Part shown: positions 1 to 6,901 of the stretch, piece after piece
Numbering within the stretch: position 1 is the stretch's first letter
Layout: every line of letters starts with the position of its first letter
Source of the DNA: Pseudomonadota bacterium
GTDB taxonomy: Bacteria > Desulfobacterota > GWC2-55-46 > JADFVP01
Length of the DNA stretch: 9,101 bases
Direction: 5' to 3'
Assembly: GCA_015222595.1 (NCBI GenBank)
Contig: JADFVP010000052.1
Location: forward strand, 1-9,101
Position numbers and translations under genes: made by a program
Notes under the pieces: generated by a model
Database searches by the model: none
Told to the model about the DNA's origin: nothing
The model's input: the letters and a program-made list of their open reading frames with translations, nothing else

Positions 1-3000
1 ATCCACCCGGACGACCGCGAGAGGGTGATGGGTATAATCGGCGGGGCGTTAGAAGATTACAAGGCCGGAAAAGACAGCAAGAGGACGATAGTCCAGAGGT
101 TACTCCGCCTCGACGGCACCGAGTTCTGGGGCGAGTCGACCGGCGTGGTCTTTACTTACAAAGGCGAGCCTGCGATACAGACCGTAATTCGCGACATAAC
201 CGAGCGCAAGAGGACCGAGGAGGATTTGCAGGAAGAGAAGGAGCGCTTCAGGGGGCTAGTTGAGGCGACAAGCGACTGGGTCTGGGTGGTGGATAAGTCG
301 AGTGTCTATACCTACGCGAGCCCCAAGGTGCGTGAGGTTCTCGGCTACGAGGTTGAGGAAGTCCTTGGCAAAACCCCTTTCGATTTCATGGAGTCGGAGG
401 AGGCCGAGAGGGTACGGGGCATCTTTGAGCCTATAGCCGAAGAAAGAAAGAGTTTCAGGTACCTGCAGAACAACAATAGGGCCAAGGACGGCTCGACCAT
501 TGTGTTGGAGACGAGCGGGGTTCCGGTCTTCGACAGCTCCGGCAGCTTCAGGGGCTATAGTGGCATAGACCGCGACATAACCAAGCGCAAGAGAGATGAA
601 GAGGAGCTTCGGAGACTTAAGGAGAGCCTTGAGAAGAAGGTCGAGTTGCGCACGAAGAAGCTCAAGGAGGCCGAAGAGAAGTTCCGCACGATCTTCGAGT
701 CGTCTAGCGACGCCCTCTCCATCATAGGGGAGAGCGGGGTTATCGACTTTAACGATGCCGCCATGCAGATGATGGGCTACACCAGCCGCGAAGGGCTGCT
801 CGGCACCAACCCGGATGACTGGTCTCCTCCGACGCAGCCCGACGGACGGGACTCGGTCGAGGCGGCGGCCGCCGAGATCGCTATTGCCTTCAAAGAGGGG
901 CGCAACATCTTCGAGTGGACCCACCGGAGGGCCGACGGGGAACTCTTTCCGGCCGAGGTGCTTCTTACTCCGATGCAGCTCGACGGGGCAGTGGTACTTC
1001 AGACGACGGTGCGCGACATCACCGAGCGCAAGCGGGCCGAGGAGGAGATAGCCCGGAATTACCATATTCAGCGTGTTATAAGTTCGATCCTGCAGACCTC
1101 TCTTGAAGAGATACCGCTCAATAAGATGCTCGAACAGGCCCTCGACTCCATTCTTTCCGTACCGCTCTTTTCGATGTTGAGAAAAGGCGCTATCTTTCTT
1201 GTTGAAGGTAGTGGTGATTCGCTCAAGCTGGAGGTGCAGTATGGGCTTTCAGGCTCTCTGCTTAAAATGTGTGACTCTCTTCCGTTCGGAAGATGCCTCT
1301 GCGGGCGGGCGGCCTCCGGCCGCACGACCGTCTTTGCGGAACGTATAAGTGACGAACATGATAACCGGTACGAGGGTATGACCCCGCATGGCCATTACTG
1401 CGTCCCCATACTTCTGGGTGATGAGGTGCTCGGGGTGATAAATATATATGTTCCTGAAGGGCATAAAAGGGTGGACGAGGAGGAGCAGTTTTTTACTATG
1501 GCTGCCAACACCCTGGCTGGAATAATAGAGCGTAAGCGGGCCGAGAAGGCGCTGCAAGCCAGCGAAACCAACCTCGTAAAGGCGCAGGAGGTAGCGCACA
1601 TTGGAAGCTGGTACCTTGACCTGGTAGAGAACAACCTTGTCTGGTCTGCCGAAAACCACAGGATATTCGGTGTTCCCGAAGGAATCCCGATGACTTACGA
1701 AGGTTTTATAGAAGTAGTGCATCCTGAAGACAGAGCTTATGTCGGTAAAGAGTGGAGCGCCGCCGTAGATGGCAAGCCGTACGATATTGAACACAGGCTC
1801 CTGATAGACAATGAGGTGAAGTGGGTCAGGGAGAAGGCGGAACTGAATCGTGACGACAGTGGGGCGCCGATAAGCGCAATAGGCATTACCCAGGACATAA
1901 CCGAGCGCAAGAGGGCCGAGGAGGCGCTTAAAGAGAGCGAGGAGAGGTGGCAGCAGATTGCCGACAACTCAAATGATTTCATAATGATAATCAACACGCA
2001 GAGCGTCATTCAATACATTAACCGCCTCATGCCGGGCCTTACCATGGAGCAGGTTGTCGGGACGCCTATTACCGACTGGGTTCCTGAGGATTCCAAGTCC
2101 ACTATAGCCTCATGCGTAGAAGGTGTGCTTAGGACCGGAGAGATAGGATGGTACGAGACCGAGTATGTCGGGTCTGACGGTACTGTGTCAAAGTTCGAGT
2201 CGCGCGTCGGGCCTATTTCCACCAACGGCAAGATAACCGAGCTTGTTGTGAGCGCCGGGGACGTGACCAAGAGGTACAATGCGGAGAAGGAGAAAGAGGC
2301 GCTCTACGCGCAGCTGTTGCAGGCCCAGAAGATGGAGGCCATAGGTACGCTGGCCGGAGGAATAGCCCACGACTTCAATAACATCTTGACGGTGGTGAAG
2401 AGCCTCAGTTCTCTGGCGCTCTCCAAGGTACCTGATGACAGCCCTATAAAGGAGTACTTTGAACCGATCCAGTACGCCTCCGAGCGAGGAACCTCCCTTA
2501 TTCAGCAACTGATGATCTTCTCCGAGAGCAGGCCTCCCGAGGTCGTGGAACTCGATATTAACGAGAGCATCGGCGAGCTGCTCGGTATGCTCCGCGCTTT
2601 AATAGATGTTGATATTTCTATAGAGGAGGTGCTTGGCGAGGGGATCTGGACGGTAGAGGGAGACAGGGGACGGCTGGAGCAGGTGGTGACAAACCTGATA
2701 CTCAACGCTTCCGACGCGCTCGTGCAGGGCGGGCAGATAGAGATCTCGACCGAGAACGTAACGGTAACCGAGGAGAGCGCAAAGTCAATCGGAGACGTGG
2801 CGCCGGGTAAGTACGTGAGGTTGAGCGTAGAGGACGACGGCGTCGGCATGGCCCCGGAGGTCGTAGCCCATATCTTCGAACCGTTCTTTACGACCAAGTC
2901 TCCGGCCGGTACGGGCCTTGGCCTCTCCGTGGTCTACGGTATAATAAAAGAGATGCACGGCTCCATAGAGGTGTCGAGCGTACCGGGGCTCGGTGCGAAG

Positions 3001-3483
3001 TTCTCCGTCTACCTGCCCGTGACCGACCTCTCTATGGAGACTTTGGTCACGGCGAAGGAGGCTGGGGCCCCTTACAATCAGGGCGCGCCTGATGCTTCCG
3101 TTCCGGTCGGCGCCGGCGAGACGGTGCTCTTGGTCGAGGACGATGAGTGGGTGCGGAGATCAACCGCGCTAGCGCTCCGGGAGAACGGCTACACGGTAAC
3201 CGAGGCTGCGGACGCGAAGAGCGCTACCAGACTCTTTGAGAGCGCCAAAGGAAGGTTCGGCCTCATTCTCTCGGATGTGGTCATGCCGGGCAGAGACGGG
3301 CTTCAGATGGTTGATGAGCTTTTGCAGGTCGTGCCCGGCGTTCCGGTGCTCTTTTACTCCGGCCACATCGGCGACAAGGCGCAGCTCGACTCTATTTTGA
3401 AGAGGGGTTTTGCCTTCTTGCAGAAACCGTACGAGGTGCCGGATCTTCTTAAGGCCGTTAAAGAGTGCATCGAAGAGGCCTGA
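1..3483 (+). CDS. Multi-PAS/GAF hybrid histidine kinase with C-terminal receiver (5'-partial)
   Basis: The frame is open from base 1, where it reads IHPDDRERV, the end of a PAS domain, so the true start lies upstream; the GTG at 25 is not the start. Residues are counted from base 1. Order: PAS remnant with PAC motif (1-70), PAS (about 80-195), PAS (226-345), GAF (363-508), PAS (527-640), PAS (650-758), HisKA dimerisation helix with GGIAHDFNN (phospho-His 790, bases 2368-2370), GHKL ATPase with N box N898/N902, G1 DDGVGM (945-950), FEPFFTTK (959-966) and G2 GTGLGL (970-975), then a receiver with acidic D1047/D1048, phospho-Asp 1092 (bases 3274-3276), S1120 and K1142. All catalytic residues are present. 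No transmembrane segment is visible, so the visible part looks cytosolic, but the missing N-terminus could hold one. Function by family: senses unknown signals, autophosphorylates and passes phosphate to its own receiver and probably to a further partner. The DITERKRAEE-type linker recurs after PAS domains. Target unknown. Confidence 0.93.
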   Translation: MHPDDRERVMGIIGGALEDYKAGKDSKRTIVQRLLRLDGTEFWGESTGVVFTYKGEPAIQTVIRDITERKRTEEDLQEEKERFRGLVEATSDWVWVVDKSSVYTYASPKVREVLGYEVEEVLGKTPFDFMESEEAERVRGIFEPIAEERKSFRYLQNNNRAKDGSTIVLETSGVPVFDSSGSFRGYSGIDRDITKRKRDEEELRRLKESLEKKVELRTKKLKEAEEKFRTIFESSSDALSIIGESGVIDFNDAAMQMMGYTSREGLLGTNPDDWSPPTQPDGRDSVEAAAAEIAIAFKEGRNIFEWTHRRADGELFPAEVLLTPMQLDGAVVLQTTVRDITERKRAEEEIARNYHIQRVISSILQTSLEEIPLNKMLEQALDSILSVPLFSMLRKGAIFLVEGSGDSLKLEVQYGLSGSLLKMCDSLPFGRCLCGRAASGRTTVFAERISDEHDNRYEGMTPHGHYCVPILLGDEVLGVINIYVPEGHKRVDEEEQFFTMAANTLAGIIERKRAEKALQASETNLVKAQEVAHIGSWYLDLVENNLVWSAENHRIFGVPEGIPMTYEGFIEVVHPEDRAYVGKEWSAAVDGKPYDIEHRLLIDNEVKWVREKAELNRDDSGAPISAIGITQDITERKRAEEALKESEERWQQIADNSNDFIMIINTQSVIQYINRLMPGLTMEQVVGTPITDWVPEDSKSTIASCVEGVLRTGEIGWYETEYVGSDGTVSKFESRVGPISTNGKITELVVSAGDVTKRYNAEKEKEALYAQLLQAQKMEAIGTLAGGIAHDFNNILTVVKSLSSLALSKVPDDSPIKEYFEPIQYASERGTSLIQQLMIFSESRPPEVVELDINESIGELLGMLRALIDVDISIEEVLGEGIWTVEGDRGRLEQVVTNLILNASDALVQGGQIEISTENVTVTEESAKSIGDVAPGKYVRLSVEDDGVGMAPEVVAHIFEPFFTTKSPAGTGLGLSVVYGIIKEMHGSIEVSSVPGLGAKFSVYLPVTDLSMETLVTAKEAGAPYNQGAPDASVPVGAGETVLLVEDDEWVRRSTALALRENGYTVTEAADAKSATRLFESAKGRFGLILSDVVMPGRDGLQMVDELLQVVPGVPVLFYSGHIGDKAQLDSILKRGFAFLQKPYEVPDLLKAVKECIEEA

Positions 3484-3505
3484 GCGTAACCGGAACCGAA
3501 TAAAA

Positions 3506-3540
3506 GAAGAGCCCGGACAGAGTATCTGTCCGGGCTCTTT
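3506..3540. terminator. Stem-loop terminator between convergent genes, probably bidirectional
   Basis: A perfect 14-bp inverted repeat (left arm 3507-3520, right arm 3526-3539) encloses a 5-base loop AGTAT; the stem core is GCCCGGACAG. It sits 23 bases after the sensor kinase stop and before the stop of the convergent kinase gene at 3603. On the plus strand the stem runs into CTCTTTACTATT, a weak T-tract. On the minus strand it is followed by CTTCTTTTATT. Termination in both directions is inferred from position and the flanking T-rich tracts. Confidence 0.82.
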
Positions 3541-3602
3541 ACTATTAATTGTATCGGCGTTAAATGTATCAGGCGCTCGTTTGCTTCGGCTACTTGGGCC
3601 TC

Positions 3603-4040
3603 TTAGCAGACCTTCTTTGTTACCACCAGCACGTTGCCGTTTTTCGGATCGGGCGTATACTCTACGGTATCCATAACGCTCTTTATTATGCAGACCCCTA
3701 GCCCGCCGGGCTTAACCTCTCCTAAGTCCCGCTCTATTTTTTCTATGTCGAGCCCGCCGCCGCACTTGCCGAAATCGCGAAGTGTAATGGTCAGCAGCTC
3801 TTCAGTTACGGTAAAGGTTATGTCGATGATAATGTTAGAGTTCTCGCCGCAGCTGTGGCGGATTATATTGGCGCACGCTTCATCGAGTGCGAGAACCGTG
3901 CGGTTGCGCTCGCGGTCGGAAAAACCCATCTCCGAGGCGAGGCTGTCGGCCACCCCCCTTATAAGGTGGAGGTGACGGGCGCGGCTCGGTATCTTCAGTA
4001 CGATTTCTTCTGCCATGTCTTCTGTTATCTCTTCGGCCAT
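3603..4040 (-). CDS. SpoIIAB/RsbW-type anti-sigma-factor serine kinase (GHKL ATPase)
   Basis: Small 145-residue protein of the HATPase_c_2 family, the usual length for RsbW/SpoIIAB. Numbering from the ATG at 4040: N box LDEACANIIRH (52-62) with catalytic-base-type E54 and Mg-ATP-binding N58; G1 region LRDFGKCGG (87-95) with adenine-contacting D89; G2 region GGLGVCIIKSVMDTVEY (112-128), a very typical RsbW signature. Known family role: binds a sigma factor or other partner and phosphorylates a STAS-domain antagonist on serine. Start choice: the ATG at 4040 has AGAAGG six bases upstream (4047-4052 on the complement). An in-frame GTG at 4088 would add 16 basic residues but lacks a clear ribosome site, and a third candidate ATG lies at 4016. 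The gene is divergent from the mla operon, whose STAS gene could encode its substrate. No sigma-factor gene is visible nearby. Family assignment is sure; partner is inferred. Confidence 0.9.
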   Translation of the reverse strand: MAEEITEDMAEEIVLKIPSRARHLHLIRGVADSLASEMGFSDRERNRTVLALDEACANIIRHSCGENSNIIIDITFTVTEELLTITLRDFGKCGGGLDIEKIERDLGEVKPGGLGVCIIKSVMDTVEYTPDPKNGNVLVVTKKVC

Positions 4041-4046
4041 CTCTGG

Positions 4047-4052
4047 CCTTCT
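4047..4052 (-). promoter_or_regulatory. Ribosome binding site deciding the RsbW-like kinase start
   Basis: The minus strand reads AGAAGG, then six bases, then the ATG at 4040. Neither the upstream GTG (4088) nor the downstream ATG (4016) has an equally well-placed site, although AGAAG lies just upstream of the latter. This supports the 145-residue product. Confidence 0.5.
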
Positions 4053-4242
4053 CGCCCTGCGTTTACTGTTCGCTCTTACTATGGACACTCGGATACTGCA
4101 AGAACCTGTTATAAGAACTTATCGGCACTCTCTGTATAAAATAAAGCGGAATCGACCCCGGAAGATTCTACTTTCCGAGAGCGTCTCCTTCGACTCTCAA
4201 CGCCCTCGATTCGAGCGCGAACAAGCCCAGTTTAAGTGCGGT

Positions 4243-4269
4243 TTTACAGGGCAAAAAAAGTTCTATTAA
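4243..4269 (+). promoter_or_regulatory. Candidate sigma-70-like promoter for the mla operon
   Basis: In the 220-base stretch between the divergent kinase and mlaF, TTTACA (4243-4248, five of six matches to the -35 consensus) is followed after 15 bases by TATTAA (4264-4269, four of six to the -10 consensus). The spacer is shorter than the ideal 17. Transcription would begin near 4276, about 30 bases before the mlaF ATG. It is the best match seen by eye in an AT-rich patch, so it is only a candidate. No convincing promoter was found on the minus strand for the kinase. Confidence 0.3.
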
Positions 4270-4308
4270 TTTACTAAGGTTAACCAAAACATCGACCGAT
4301 ATGACGGT

Positions 4309-5094
4309 ATGATTCGGGTAGAGAATTTAAATAACAAGTTCGGTCATATAACGACTGCGAACAATGTCTCGTGCCACTTCGAAGAGAAGAAGGTCACGGT
4401 TCTGCTCGGCGGGTCGGGCTCTGGAAAGAGCACGCTCTTAAAGCAGATGGTTGGTCTTGGCCGTCCTGACTCCGGCTCCATTATGTTCGACGGCAAGGAC
4501 ATAACCTCGCTCGGAAGAAAAGAGATATACGAACTTAGAAAGAAGATGGGCATGCTCTTTCAGGGCTCGGCGCTCTTCAACTCCTTGAACATCTTCGAGA
4601 ACATCGCCTTTCCGCTCCGCGAGCACACGAGCCTGTCGGACTCCGTTATAAAGACCATCATCAAGATAAAGCTAGAGATGGTCGGCCTTCGCGGCGTTGA
4701 GCACATGATGCCGTCTCAGCTTTCGGGCGGCATGACCAAACGTGTGGGCCTTGCGCGCGCCATTGTCTTAGACCCCAAGGTCGTCTTCTACGACGAGCCG
4801 ACCTCAGGGCTCGACCCCATAGCCTCTGGCGTAATAGACAAGCTGATACTCGACCTCAACAAGAAGCTCGGCGTTACCTCCATAGTCGTCTCGCATGACA
4901 TAGAGAGCGCGTTTCGCATAGCAGACAAGATAATGATACTTTTCTACGGCAACTTGATCGCCGAGGGAACGCCCGAAGAGATAAAGAACAGCTCTGACCC
5001 GAAGGTTCGCCAGTTCGTAGAGGGCTCACCCGACGGCCCGATACCCTTTACGCTGACCGACAAAGATTTTATAGAAGATATTCTAATAGATTAA
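4309..5094 (+). CDS. mlaF: Phospholipid ABC transporter ATP-binding protein MlaF
   Basis: ATPase subunit of the inner-membrane Mla lipid transporter, 261 residues, normal family length. Visible motifs: Walker A GGSGSGKST (34-42, K40), Q-loop Q85, signature LSGGM (138-142), Walker B VVFYDE (158-163) with catalytic E163, D-loop SGLDP (166-170) and H-loop H196. The C-terminal segment VRQFVEGSPDGPIPF (233-247) is characteristic of MlaF and separates it from other ABC ATPases. By family it works with MlaE, MlaD and the STAS protein MlaB on the cytoplasmic face. It is the first gene of the operon and is divergent from the RsbW-like kinase. No good Shine-Dalgarno site precedes the ATG at 4309. A three-codon reading frame (ATG at 4301) ends in a TGA overlapping this ATG. 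The last eight codons plus stop are duplicated downstream. Identity is very secure. Confidence 0.96.
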   Translation: MIRVENLNNKFGHITTANNVSCHFEEKKVTVLLGGSGSGKSTLLKQMVGLGRPDSGSIMFDGKDITSLGRKEIYELRKKMGMLFQGSALFNSLNIFENIAFPLREHTSLSDSVIKTIIKIKLEMVGLRGVEHMMPSQLSGGMTKRVGLARAIVLDPKVVFYDEPTSGLDPIASGVIDKLILDLNKKLGVTSIVVSHDIESAFRIADKIMILFYGNLIAEGTPEEIKNSSDPKVRQFVEGSPDGPIPFTLTDKDFIEDILID

Positions 5095-5215
5095 CAGAGC
5101 CTGCCTCTGGACTCGGTTACAGATATGGTCTTAATAAATATTTTATAGAAGATATTCTAATCGACTAACGGAGACTGCTCCGTTCAACGGTAACATGGAT
5201 CTTATTTTATGGAAG
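5067..5215 (+). repeat. Tandem duplication of the mlaF 3' end filling the mlaF-mlaE gap
   Basis: Unit A spans 5067-5140 (74 bases) and unit B 5141-5204 (64 bases). The first 21 bases are identical and 34 of the first 38 match; the rest aligns with gaps, both units ending in a TTACAG/TAACA-ATGG-TCTTA-like tail. Unit A contains the end of mlaF (codons for FIEDILID and TAA). Unit B, frame starting at 5142, encodes the same eight residues and TAA (5166-5168), with two codons changed synonymously (ATA to ATC, GAT to GAC). A third partial copy, TTTTATGGAAG (5205-5215), covers the mlaE start codon. This looks like an old slippage or recombination duplication. Confidence 0.85.
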
Positions 5216-5976
5216 CGATAGCAGCTATAGGCAGAGGCACACTCGGCACCGTGCAGACGCTCGGCAACGCCGGCCTCTTTATACTCTACGCGCTCTGGGC
5301 CGCCGTAACGCCGCCGTACCGTTTCAAGCGCGTTATTGCCGAGATAGAGTTCATAGGGGCCAAGTCTTTTCTTATCATATTCGTCACCGCGCTCTTTACC
5401 GGCATGGTTCTCGCGCTTCAGGGCTACTATACTCTCAGCAAGTTCGGCGCACAGGGTGTGCTCGGTTCAGCCGTCGCGCTCTCTATAATACGCGAACTAG
5501 GCCCTGTGCTCTGCGCCCTTATGGTCACTGGCAGAGCCGGTTCCGCGATTACCGCAGAGATCGGCATAATGAAGATCACGGATCAGGTTCCGGCCCTTGA
5601 GATGATGGCCATAGAGCCTATAAAGTTCATCGTAAGCCCCAAGATCATCGCCGCGCTCATCTCGCTACCGCTCCTTACCGCCTTCTTCGACCTCGTCGGC
5701 ATCTTAGGCGGTTATCTCGTCGGCGTGCTTATGCTTGGCGTAAACGAAGGCTCGTTCTTCGGAGAGATGATAAGGGCAACGGAATTCGCCGACATTTACG
5801 GCGGCCTGATAAAGGCTGTCGCATTCGGCTTTCTAATATCATGGATCTCTTGCTTCATCGGCTACAACGCAAAGGCGACAACAGAGGGGGTATCGAGCGC
5901 AACGACGAACGCGGTCGTCATGACTTCGCTCTCGATTCTCGTTATTGATTATGTAATTACTTCGGTACTGCTTTAG
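5209..5976 (+). CDS. mlaE: Phospholipid ABC transporter permease MlaE
   Basis: Integral inner-membrane permease of the MlaE/YrbE family, 255 residues (E. coli MlaE is about 260). An amphipathic N-terminus (1-35) is followed by hydrophobic segments near 51-71, 86-106, 146-178, 200-219 and 233-254. The family's cytoplasmic coupling region is clear: RELGPVLCALMVTGRAGSAI (95-114), then AEIGIMKITDQVPALEMMAI (116-135) and EPIKFIVSPK (136-145). By family, a dimer forms the lipid path beneath the MlaD ring and binds MlaF through the coupling helix. The start at 5209 is the only plausible one; its ribosome site is weak and it lies at the edge of the tandem repeat, 114 bases after the mlaF stop, an unusually long gap for this pair. 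Identity is secure. Confidence 0.95.
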   Translation: MEAIAAIGRGTLGTVQTLGNAGLFILYALWAAVTPPYRFKRVIAEIEFIGAKSFLIIFVTALFTGMVLALQGYYTLSKFGAQGVLGSAVALSIIRELGPVLCALMVTGRAGSAITAEIGIMKITDQVPALEMMAIEPIKFIVSPKIIAALISLPLLTAFFDLVGILGGYLVGVLMLGVNEGSFFGEMIRATEFADIYGGLIKAVAFGFLISWISCFIGYNAKATTEGVSSATTNAVVMTSLSILVIDYVITSVLL

Positions 5977-5990
5977 ACTTTTTTGGTCTC

Positions 5991-5996
5991 AGGAGG
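5991..5996 (+). promoter_or_regulatory. Strong ribosome binding site of mlaD
   Basis: A consensus AGGAGG is followed by five bases (TTAAA) and the ATG at 6002. It is the best Shine-Dalgarno site in the window, far stronger than those of mlaF or mlaE. That would fit a higher demand for MlaD, which in the E. coli complex is present as a hexamer per MlaF2E2 core. Confidence 0.85.
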
Positions 5997-6001
5997 TTAA
6001 A

Positions 6002-6442
6002 ATGTTCGCTAAGAAGACGGAAATGATAGTCGGGGTCTTTATGATCGTGGGAATAGCCGCGCTGGTCTACCTCTCTTTCTCTCTGGGTAAGATCGACATC
6101 GGAGGTTCCGGCTACATAAAGGCGACAGCGTCTTTCGACTCGATAACGGGCCTTAAAAAAGGCGCAACGATAGAGATTGCCGGAGTGCAGGTTGGCAAGG
6201 TCACGGGCATAGGGCTAGAGGACGATATGGCCTTAGTGGAACTGAGCATCAACAAAGAGGTGCCTATAACCGACGACGCGATAGCCAGTGTAAGAACCAA
6301 CGGAGTTATCGGGGAAAAATACGTAAAGATTACGCCGGGCGGCTCCGATGACTACCTCGAAGACGGCGACTCCATAATAGACACCGAAAGCTCCATCAGC
6401 ATAGAAGAGCTTATCAGTAAGTACATATTCGAGAAAGAGTAA
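6002..6442 (+). CDS. mlaD: MCE-domain lipid transport protein MlaD
   Basis: Substrate-binding ring subunit of the Mla transporter, 146 residues. One N-terminal membrane anchor (about 8-28, VGVFMIVGIAALVYLSF) is followed by a single periplasmic MCE domain (about 38-115) with the expected FDSITGLKKGATIEIAGVQV (45-64), VRTNGVIGEKYVKITPG (97-113) and the final L-x-DGD-I (119-125). By family it forms a hexamer on MlaE and exchanges phospholipid with MlaC. At 146 residues it is shorter than E. coli MlaD (183): the helix after the MCE domain (133-146, EELISKYIFEKE) is brief, so the hydrophobic pore helix may be reduced. Start fixed by the AGGAGG at 5991. It lies 25 bases after mlaE and 24 before the STAS gene. 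Confidence 0.94.
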   Translation: MFAKKTEMIVGVFMIVGIAALVYLSFSLGKIDIGGSGYIKATASFDSITGLKKGATIEIAGVQVGKVTGIGLEDDMALVELSINKEVPITDDAIASVRTNGVIGEKYVKITPGGSDDYLEDGDSIIDTESSISIEELISKYIFEKE

Positions 6443-6466
6443 CCCAAAAGGTAGAGTAGAAATAGA

Positions 6467-6811
6467 ATGAAAATTGAGGTCGAAAAAGATTCGGGCGGTG
6501 TGGTGCTCATTAAGATAGAAGGCGAGATAGATATGCATACCTCGCCGGACGTCAGAAACGCGTTGCTGCCGTACTTCAACTCGAACGTTAAGGGAATAGT
6601 CGTCGATCTATCGAAAGTGAAGTACATGGATTCGTCCGGCATAGCGACCATGATAGAGGGGCTTCAGTGGGCCTCGAAGTCGGCCACCCGCTTTGTGCTC
6701 GCCGGTATGAGCGAGGCCGTTATGGACGTCTTCGTGCTGACAAACCTCAACAACGTCTTCGAGTTCTCTGCAGCCTCGGCCCTTGCCTACAGCGATATTA
6801 CCGGCGGATAG
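6467..6811 (+). CDS. mlaB: STAS-domain protein, MlaB-like / anti-anti-sigma-factor-like
   Basis: A single 114-residue STAS domain. Visible: IKIEGEIDMHTSPDVRNAL (15-33), the first strand and helix, and VVDLSKVKYMDSSGIATMIE (45-64), the phosphorylation loop with D55, S56, S57 and G58 (serines at bases 6632-6637). This loop matches SpoIIAA/RsbV, whose serine is phosphorylated by SpoIIAB/RsbW-type kinases. In E. coli, MlaB is a STAS protein that binds MlaF and is needed for transporter stability and activity. Position between mlaD and mlaA argues for that role here. The intact DSSG loop and the divergent RsbW-like kinase argue that it may also be reversibly phosphorylated (inference). The upstream AAGGTAGAG is a loosely spaced ribosome site. 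The name mlaB rests on operon context; the domain assignment is sure. Confidence 0.87.
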   Translation: MKIEVEKDSGGVVLIKIEGEIDMHTSPDVRNALLPYFNSNVKGIVVDLSKVKYMDSSGIATMIEGLQWASKSATRFVLAGMSEAVMDVFVLTNLNNVFEFSAASALAYSDITGG

Positions 6812-6901
6812 AAACGTTCCGCAGACAGATGTCCTTAAACCACTCACTATTACGGATGGCACTCTATGGACGGTACGCTTACTCTAAAGACACAAAATAG
6901 A

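Noticed and set aside
256..1065. Long antisense open frame (269 codons) opposite the sensor kinase
   Set aside because: It lies wholly opposite well-recognised PAS domains, has no domain-like sequence and is low-complexity Arg/Leu/Gly-rich; it is a shadow of the GC-rich third positions.
1249..1794. Antisense open frame (181 codons) opposite the GAF/PAS region
   Set aside because: Fully overlaps the conserved GAF and PAS coding region, with no recognisable motif or ribosome site.
4111..4138. GGCAC and TATAAA near 4115-4138 as a sigma-54 or sigma-70 promoter
   Set aside because: The GGCAC lacks a TTGCA-like partner at the right spacing, and the TATAAA has no acceptable -35 hexamer 16-18 bases upstream.
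4206..4216. Palindrome CTCGATTCGAG in the divergent intergenic region as an operator
   Set aside because: A single short palindrome with no second copy or known regulator; chance occurrence cannot be excluded.
4015..4269. Plus-strand open frame (84 codons) running from the kinase 5' end into the intergenic region
   Set aside because: Its first part is antisense to the kinase gene, it has no ribosome site and the sequence shows no family features; its span overlaps the candidate mla promoter.
6804..6822. Inverted repeat GCGGA...TCCGC at the end of the STAS gene
   Set aside because: Only five base pairs with a nine-base loop and no T-tract; too weak to call a terminator or attenuator.
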